36,621 nucleotides of DNA. Origin: DASPTH01 sp035623515 (GTDB lineage Bacteria > Actinomycetota > Acidimicrobiia > IMCC26256 > DASPTH01). Shown piece by piece: positions 32,207 through 36,621 of this stretch. Where the stretch lies: contig DASPTH010000118.1 in NCBI GenBank assembly GCA_035623515.1, positions 1 through 36,621 on the forward strand, in the 5' to 3' direction. The notes beneath the pieces were generated by a model that ran no database searches, was not told the DNA's origin, and saw only the letters and a program-made list of their open reading frames with translations. The stretch's first letter is position 1. Each line of letters opens with the position of its first letter. The position numbers and the translations under genes are program-made.

Positions 32207-33331
32207 GTGAACCTCGAGCTCACCGAGGACCAGGAATTCTTCCGCGACACCACCCGGCGCTTCTTGGAGAGCGAGGCGCCGCTCACCACCGTGCGCGCGC
32301 TCTGGGACACGACCGACGGGCTCGAACGCGACTGGTGGAGCAAGGCCGCCGAGCTCGGCTGGGCCACACTGTTCGTGCCCGAGGAGCACGGGGGCGGGAG
32401 CCTGTCGGGCCACCCGGTGGAGGACGCCGTGATCGTCGCCGAGGAGATGGGGCGCGCGGCGGCCCCCGGCCCGTTCCTGCCCGTGAACGTCGTGTGCGCG
32501 GCGCTCGCGGCCGAGGGGAGCGCGGACCTCCAGGCCGAGTGGTTCCCGGGGCTGCTGGCAGGCGACACCATCGCGACCTGGGCGTTCGCCGAGCGGGGCG
32601 GCACGTGGGACGCCGACGGCGTCGCCCTCCGGGCCGAGCCGGCCGACGACCACATCGTGCTCGACGGCGAGAAGGCCTACGTGGAGGCGGCCGGCGTCGC
32701 CGACCTGTTCCTCGTCACCGCGCGCACCGGCGCCGACCTCACCCAGGTGCTGGTGCCGGCAGCCGCCGACGGTGTCCGCGTTACGCGCGGGCGCAGCATC
32801 GACCTGGTGCGGCGGTACGGCTCCGTCGAATTCGACGGCGTTCGGGTGCCGCGGTCGTCGGTCGTCGGCGAGGTGGGCGGCGCGGCCGGCGCGGTCGAGC
32901 GCCAACTCGAGATCGCGCTCGCGTTGCAGTGCGCGGAGACGGTTGGCGCCGCCGACCGCGTGTTCGAGTTCACCATCGAGTACGCGCAGGACCGCTACGC
33001 GTTCGGTCGCCCGATCGCGTCGTTCCAGGCGTTGAAGCACCGCATCGCCGACATGCTCGTGTGGCTCGAGTTCTCGAAGTCGATCGCCGACGCTGCCGCG
33101 CGAGCGGTCGATCACGGCGAGGACGCGGCCCGGCTGGTGAGCGTGGCGAAGGCCTACGTGGGCGATCGCTGCCTCGACCTCATCGACGACTGCGTGCAGA
33201 TCAACGGCGGCATCGGCGTCACGTGGGAGCACGACATCCACATCTATTCACGGCGCGCGGCGGTGAACCGTGCGGTGTACGGGTCACCGGAAGAGCACAA
33301 GGAGCGGCTCTGCGCGCTCCTCGACGTGTGA
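32207..33331 (+). CDS. acyl-CoA dehydrogenase, non-catalytic-type partner subunit
   Basis: A 374-residue acyl-CoA dehydrogenase. N-terminal helical domain about 1-115, middle beta domain about 120-220, C-terminal helices with DRYAFGRPIASFQALKHRIADM in outline (262-283) and QINGGIGVTWEHDIHIYSRR in outline (331-350). It lacks the C-terminal EGxxxIQR motif that carries the catalytic Glu in MCAD-type enzymes, and the FAD-contacting stretch in the middle domain is weak (AFAERGG). GTG at 32207 has GGGGGAG six bases upstream. It is followed 28 bp later by a second, differently built ACAD, as in FadE26/27 and FadE28/29 heterotetramers of steroid degradation. Confidence 0.9.
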   Translation: MNLELTEDQEFFRDTTRRFLESEAPLTTVRALWDTTDGLERDWWSKAAELGWATLFVPEEHGGGSLSGHPVEDAVIVAEEMGRAAAPGPFLPVNVVCAALAAEGSADLQAEWFPGLLAGDTIATWAFAERGGTWDADGVALRAEPADDHIVLDGEKAYVEAAGVADLFLVTARTGADLTQVLVPAAADGVRVTRGRSIDLVRRYGSVEFDGVRVPRSSVVGEVGGAAGAVERQLEIALALQCAETVGAADRVFEFTIEYAQDRYAFGRPIASFQALKHRIADMLVWLEFSKSIADAAARAVDHGEDAARLVSVAKAYVGDRCLDLIDDCVQINGGIGVTWEHDIHIYSRRAAVNRAVYGSPEEHKERLCALLDV

Positions 33332-33359
33332 GCGCCGGGCACGAGGGGAGGATTGCTCG

Positions 33360-34613
33360 ATGAGCGAGAGCAGCGACGGGGGTCTGGAGAGCCTGGCCGA
33401 CTTCGGCGAACGGGCACGCGCGTGGATCGAGGAGAACCTGCCGCCGGCGGGTGACGAGTCGGTCTCCGACCACGACCTGCAGGCGACGATCTTCGATGCG
33501 GGCTTCGCGGGTATCGCGTTCCCGAAGGCGTACGGCGGCGCCGGCCTCACCCTCGAGCACCAGAAGGTCTTCTTCGACACCGCCGAGTCCATGGTGCGAC
33601 GCGTGCCCGCCGGCTACATGGTCTCCATCGGCATGCTCGGGCCCACGCTGCTCGACCACGCGTCGGAGACGCTCAAGCTCCGGCACCTGCCGCGCATCCT
33701 CCGCGGCGACGAGGAGTGGATGCAGCTCCTGTCGGAGCCGAGCGGTGGTTCCGACATGGCCGGCGCGCTCACACGGCTCACACGCGACGGCGACACCTAC
33801 GTCCTGAACGGCTCGAAGATGTGGAGCACGGGTGCCGCCCGGGCCGACTACGGCCTCTGCCTCGCGCGCACCGACTGGGACGCCCCGAAGCACCGCGGCC
33901 TGTCCACCATCGCGGTCCCGCTCAAGGACACGCCCGGCCTCACGATCGACCCGATCCGCTCGGTCTCCGGTCTCCCGGGCCACTTCTGCACCGAGTTCTT
34001 CGACAGCATCGTGCTCCCGGCCGAGAACCTCGTCGGCGACGAGAACGCAGGCTGGGCCGTGGCGCAGGCGCTCCTCTACTACGAGCGGCTCGCCACCGCG
34101 AACGCCGGCCACGGGTACGGGCTCGGCATGGGCGGCGCCAACGAGGCAGGGTTCGGCGGGCGCGGTGTCCGCGTGCTGATCGACGCGGCACGCGACCGCA
34201 ACGCCTTCGACGCCGGGGCCATCCGCCAGGAGATCGCCGACGCCTACATCGAGCGCACCGTCGCGCGATACGCGGGTGACCGCGTGATGACCGGCCAGCG
34301 CACCGGTCACTACAAGGGCCAGTGGGGATCGCTGCTCAAGCTGCACCTGGGGGCCGACAGCCCCCGCCAGGCGAAGATCGGGCTGTCGATCCACGGCGCC
34401 GACGGCGTGATCTGGGACGGCGACGAGCAGGTCGTCGGCAACGCGGGCGAGCTGTGGCTCAACGCGCGGGGCATCTCGATCGCCGGCGGCAGCAACGAGA
34501 TGCAGCGCAACATCGTGAGCGAGCGGCTGCTCGGCCTGCCGCGAGAGCCCTCCTTCGACCGCGACATCCCCTTCAACGAGGTGCTGCGCAACCGCGCCAA
34601 CTTCAAGACCTGA
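33360..34613 (+). CDS. acyl-CoA dehydrogenase, likely catalytic subunit of a heteromer
   Basis: A 417-residue acyl-CoA dehydrogenase. The FAD/substrate motif MQLLSEPSGGSDMAG (121-135) is well preserved, and the C-terminal IAGGSNEMQRNIVSERLLGLPR in outline (374-395) has Gly where MCAD has Glu376. A Glu in the isovaleryl-CoA-dehydrogenase position is present as E242 in LLYYERLATA and could be the base. ATG at 33360 is preceded by GGGGAGG. Together with the upstream ACAD it probably forms an alpha2beta2 enzyme that dehydrogenates a bulky or cyclic acyl-CoA. The gene is followed by a long hairpin. Confidence 0.92.
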   Translation: MSESSDGGLESLADFGERARAWIEENLPPAGDESVSDHDLQATIFDAGFAGIAFPKAYGGAGLTLEHQKVFFDTAESMVRRVPAGYMVSIGMLGPTLLDHASETLKLRHLPRILRGDEEWMQLLSEPSGGSDMAGALTRLTRDGDTYVLNGSKMWSTGAARADYGLCLARTDWDAPKHRGLSTIAVPLKDTPGLTIDPIRSVSGLPGHFCTEFFDSIVLPAENLVGDENAGWAVAQALLYYERLATANAGHGYGLGMGGANEAGFGGRGVRVLIDAARDRNAFDAGAIRQEIADAYIERTVARYAGDRVMTGQRTGHYKGQWGSLLKLHLGADSPRQAKIGLSIHGADGVIWDGDEQVVGNAGELWLNARGISIAGGSNEMQRNIVSERLLGLPREPSFDRDIPFNEVLRNRANFKT

Positions 34614-34615
34614 CC

Positions 34616-34667
34616 CGTTTTGGCGTCTTTGAGTGGGGCCATAGGCCCACTCAAAGACGCCAAAACG
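34616..34667. terminator. perfect 22-bp-arm hairpin after the acyl-CoA dehydrogenase pair
   Basis: Arms 34616-34637 and 34646-34667 are perfectly complementary around an 8-base loop, starting three bases after the ACAD stop. The right arm ends in CCAAAACG with no T tract on the plus strand; the left arm begins CGTTTTGG. It resembles the hairpin at 22752-22802 in size and position, with a different sequence. Confidence 0.75.
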
Positions 34668-34735
34668 ATCGGATGTCTCGCGGCGGTACTGTGTCGCCCG
34701 CCGACCCGGCAGGACGGCAGACGAGGAGGCGCGGC

Positions 34736-35572
34736 GTGGTCGACGCGGTCACCGACGAACACTGGGCGGCGTGGAAGCGCAGCCTCGGACCCGTTGGCCT
34801 CGTGTCGTACCGGTACCTGGGGTGCTCGTCGAGCGCGCGCACCCGCACGACGGCCGTCGGGAACATGCGGTTGCGCCGCGACCTGCGGACGCCTGGCGGG
34901 TTGCTCGCGGCGCCTCTCGGCATCGCGCTGCTCGACACGGCCGGCATCAACGTCGACGCGATCGCGCGTTGCGCGCCCACGCAGATCGACGTCACCGTCT
35001 TCGAGCCTGCGCGCGACGTGGAGGCGGTGCGCATCGTGGGGGAGATCGTGCGGGAGGGTCGCACGCAGATGTTCACCCGGGCGTCCTTCGAGGACGCGGC
35101 GCACCCCGGCACCGTGATCGGCTTCGGCACCACGAGCTGGGCGGTCATGGCACCGACTCCACCGGGCTTCGTCTACGTGGACCCGGGTCCCGGCGCGCCC
35201 GACGAGGCGGACCTGCCGCCGTTGCACGAGGCGTTCGACGTGACCCGGCGCGCCGACGGGGGGTACGAGCTCGCAGGCCTGTCGCCGCGGGTCGGCGCCG
35301 ACTCGTTGCACCACGGCCCCATGCAGGTGATGCTCGAGGCGGCGGCGCTCGACACCGTGCGCGGCGCCGCCGGCACCGATCACGTCTACGCGGAGCACAC
35401 CGGCGTCACGATCGCCCAGCGCGGGAAGGCAGGACCCTTCGTGGCGACCGCCCGCGTGCTCGCGCATCGCGACGCCACCGTCGCCTGCCTCGCCGAGCTG
35501 CGCGACCTCGGGGCCGACGACCGCGTCGTGGCGACCGGTTTCTCGCTGTACCGACGCGCTGTCGATGACTGA
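34736..35572 (+). CDS. double hot-dog acyl-CoA thioesterase-like protein (PaaI-like)
   Basis: A 278-residue protein that looks like two hot-dog domains. The first spans about 30-145 (NMRLRRDLRTPGGLLAAPLGIALLDTAG in outline, then a strand IDVTVFEPARDVEAVRIVGEIVREGRTQMF). The second spans about 165-272 with LHHGPMQVMLEAAALD (191-206), a central helix like that of PaaI thioesterases, and a C-terminal TARVLAHRDATVACLAELRD. It would hydrolyse acyl-CoA or act as a hydratase-like protein. GTG at 34736 has GAGGAGG seven bases before it. It is followed by the TMEM175-type gene with an 8-bp overlap. Confidence 0.75.
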   Translation: MVDAVTDEHWAAWKRSLGPVGLVSYRYLGCSSSARTRTTAVGNMRLRRDLRTPGGLLAAPLGIALLDTAGINVDAIARCAPTQIDVTVFEPARDVEAVRIVGEIVREGRTQMFTRASFEDAAHPGTVIGFGTTSWAVMAPTPPGFVYVDPGPGAPDEADLPPLHEAFDVTRRADGGYELAGLSPRVGADSLHHGPMQVMLEAAALDTVRGAAGTDHVYAEHTGVTIAQRGKAGPFVATARVLAHRDATVACLAELRDLGADDRVVATGFSLYRRAVDD

Positions 35573-36221
35573 TGCGTCCGAGACCTTCGAGAGTGGTCAC
35601 GATCTCAATCGGGTGACGTCCTTCAGCGACGCGGTGTTCGCGATCGCGATGACGGTGCTCGCGTTGTCGCTCGGTATACCGTCGCATCTCCGCAACGACC
35701 GTGTGGGCGCCGCGCTCTCCGACAGCCTGCCGAGCCTCTACGCGTACTTCCTGAGCTTCGTGGTGATCGCGCTGTTCTGGCTCGCGCACCACCGACTGTT
35801 CCGCCGTATCGTGCGCATCGATCCGCGGATGATGTTGATCAACCTCGCCATGCTCAGCTTCGTCGCCCTCCTGCCGTTCCCTACCGAGGTGCTCGGCAAC
35901 TACGGCGACAGCAGCGCGGCCGTCATCTTCTACGCGTCGACGCTCGTGGCGCTCGGCTCGCTCTCGACCCTGCTCGCGGTGTATGCCGACCGGGCGCACC
36001 TCCTCGCGCCGGGCACGCCGGCCGACTTCGCGCGGCTCGCGGCACTGCGCGGCCTGAGCGTGCCGGTGGTGTTCGCGGTGTCGATCCCGATCGCGGTGTT
36101 CGACCCGCACGCCGCGGAGCTGTCGTGGATCGCGATCGTGTTCGTGCGATTCGGCCTCCGGCGGCGCTACGGCAGCGTGTACGCCGGTACCTCCTTCGGC
36201 GGCGGAACCGGGAGCCGATGA
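35565..36221 (+). CDS. TMEM175 family potassium channel-like membrane protein (DUF1211)
   Basis: A 218-residue membrane protein with six predicted hydrophobic segments (about 19-40, 57-76, 86-108, 115-138, 150-176 and 184-203). The signature R-x3-FSD of TMEM175 channels is at 16-22 (RVTSFSD) at the start of the first helix. Bacterial members are six-helix tetrameric potassium-leak channels. The ATG at 35565 overlaps the thioesterase gene by 8 bp, and its stop overlaps the next start by ATGA. The link to catabolism is not obvious. Confidence 0.9.
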   Translation: MTDASETFESGHDLNRVTSFSDAVFAIAMTVLALSLGIPSHLRNDRVGAALSDSLPSLYAYFLSFVVIALFWLAHHRLFRRIVRIDPRMMLINLAMLSFVALLPFPTEVLGNYGDSSAAVIFYASTLVALGSLSTLLAVYADRAHLLAPGTPADFARLAALRGLSVPVVFAVSIPIAVFDPHAAELSWIAIVFVRFGLRRRYGSVYAGTSFGGGTGSR

Positions 36222-36621
36222 TGACGGACGGGGCCGGCGCCACGGCGGCGCCCGACCGGCGCGAGGGGAACGAGGCCCTGCTCGCCGACGAGAACTTCCA
36301 CGTGCCGGAGTCCGACCACTGGTGGGAGCACGAGACGTTCTGGTTCTGGTTCTTCAACCCCGAACGCAAGCTCGGCTGCTGGAGCTACCACTACGTGCGC
36401 CCGACGATCGGCATCGCGGGTGGCGGCGTCTTCGTCTTCGACGACACCGCGTGGTCGCACCTGGAGACGCCCTACTACCTCAACTACTGGAACACGCGAC
36501 TCCCCGAGGAGCGCGACCTGCGCGACTTCACGTTCCCGAGCGGCCAACGCATCCAGATGCTCGAGCCGCTCCGGCACTACCGGCTCACGTTCTCCGACCG
36601 CGACGTGATCCACTTCGATCT
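36218..36621 (+). CDS. unknown Trp/Tyr-rich protein, cut by window edge
   Basis: An open frame of 134 residues running off the window, starting at ATG 36218 or the next ATG at 36221, coupled to the channel gene by ATGA. It has an acidic, aromatic-rich segment DHWWEHETFWFWFF (about 34-47), then NPERKLGCWSYHYVRP and an IGIAGGGVFVFDD strand. This is reminiscent of beta-barrel lipocalin-like CrtC/AttH proteins seen near lipid and steroid genes, but I cannot assign a family with confidence. No signal peptide or membrane segment is seen in the available part. Confidence 0.6.
   Translation, partial: MMTDGAGATAAPDRREGNEALLADENFHVPESDHWWEHETFWFWFFNPERKLGCWSYHYVRPTIGIAGGGVFVFDDTAWSHLETPYYLNYWNTRLPEERDLRDFTFPSGQRIQMLEPLRHYRLTFSDRDVIHFD

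Noticed and set aside
1..36621. Secondary-metabolite, phage-defence or mobile-element cluster
   Set aside because: No polyketide or peptide synthetase, nuclease/methylase, toxin-antitoxin, integrase or transposase sequence was seen on either strand.

Overview
The window is a very GC-rich piece of a bacterial chromosome with dense coding, many GTG starts, four-base ATGA/GTGA gene overlaps and gene families typical of Actinomycetota (F420-type luciferase-like oxidoreductase, paired acyl-CoA dehydrogenases, DUF35/thiolase pairs, many amidohydrolase-2 proteins). An actinobacterium, perhaps of the class Acidimicrobiia, is my inference; no rRNA, tRNA or taxonomic marker is present. No rRNA, tRNA, CRISPR, phage, transposase or plasmid genes are seen. 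I call 31 protein genes, two of them cut by the window edges. No gap between genes exceeds about 240 bases.

Layout. 1-2558: a truncated alpha/beta hydrolase (-), a luciferase-like oxidoreductase carrying an in-frame 15-bp minisatellite, and a two-domain VOC protein. 2684-7442: a branched-chain amino acid type (Liv) ABC importer with a periplasmic binding protein (+) facing LivF (-) and an unusual LivH-LivM-LivG fusion (-). 7562-10340: amidohydrolase, DUF35 OB-fold protein and a thiolase-like protein without its nucleophilic Cys. 10341-10579: a hairpin-rich repeat block with two near-identical 77-bp units; a third partial copy lies at 22287-22330. 10580-15230 (-): fused double CaiB/BaiF CoA-transferase, SDR and APH-like kinase. 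15283-18455 (+): amidohydrolase, CaiB/BaiF CoA-transferase, SDR. 18520-22748 (+): second fused double CaiB/BaiF, SDR and two hot-dog hydratase subunits. After a long hairpin, 22817-28325 (-): VOC protein, cytochrome P450, amidohydrolase, SDR, APH-like kinase. 28451-30588 (+): amidohydrolase and SMP-30-type lactonase. 30594-32123 (-): acyl-CoA ligase. 32207-34613 (+): a pair of acyl-CoA dehydrogenases, then a second long hairpin. 34736-36621 (+): acyl-CoA thioesterase-like protein, TMEM175-type channel and a truncated gene.

How it fits together (inference). Almost everything belongs to CoA-thioester catabolism: uptake (Liv), oxygenation (P450, luciferase-like), activation (ligase, CoA-transferases), dehydrogenation (ACAD pair), hydration (split MaoC), SDR oxidation or reduction, retro-aldol or thiolytic cleavage (DUF35 plus thiolase-like) and ring opening or decarboxylation (four amidohydrolases). 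The set resembles actinobacterial steroid, terpenoid or alicyclic-acid degradation loci without being a recognisable copy of any. Both APH-like kinases lie beside an SDR; with the ligase and ACADs this recalls the route in which 4-oxoacyl-CoA is reduced, phosphorylated and dephospho-isomerised (levulinate Lva pathway, ACAD10/11). No transcription factor lies in the window, but a CGTACAC-type motif recurs ahead of four transcription units and may mark a shared regulon.
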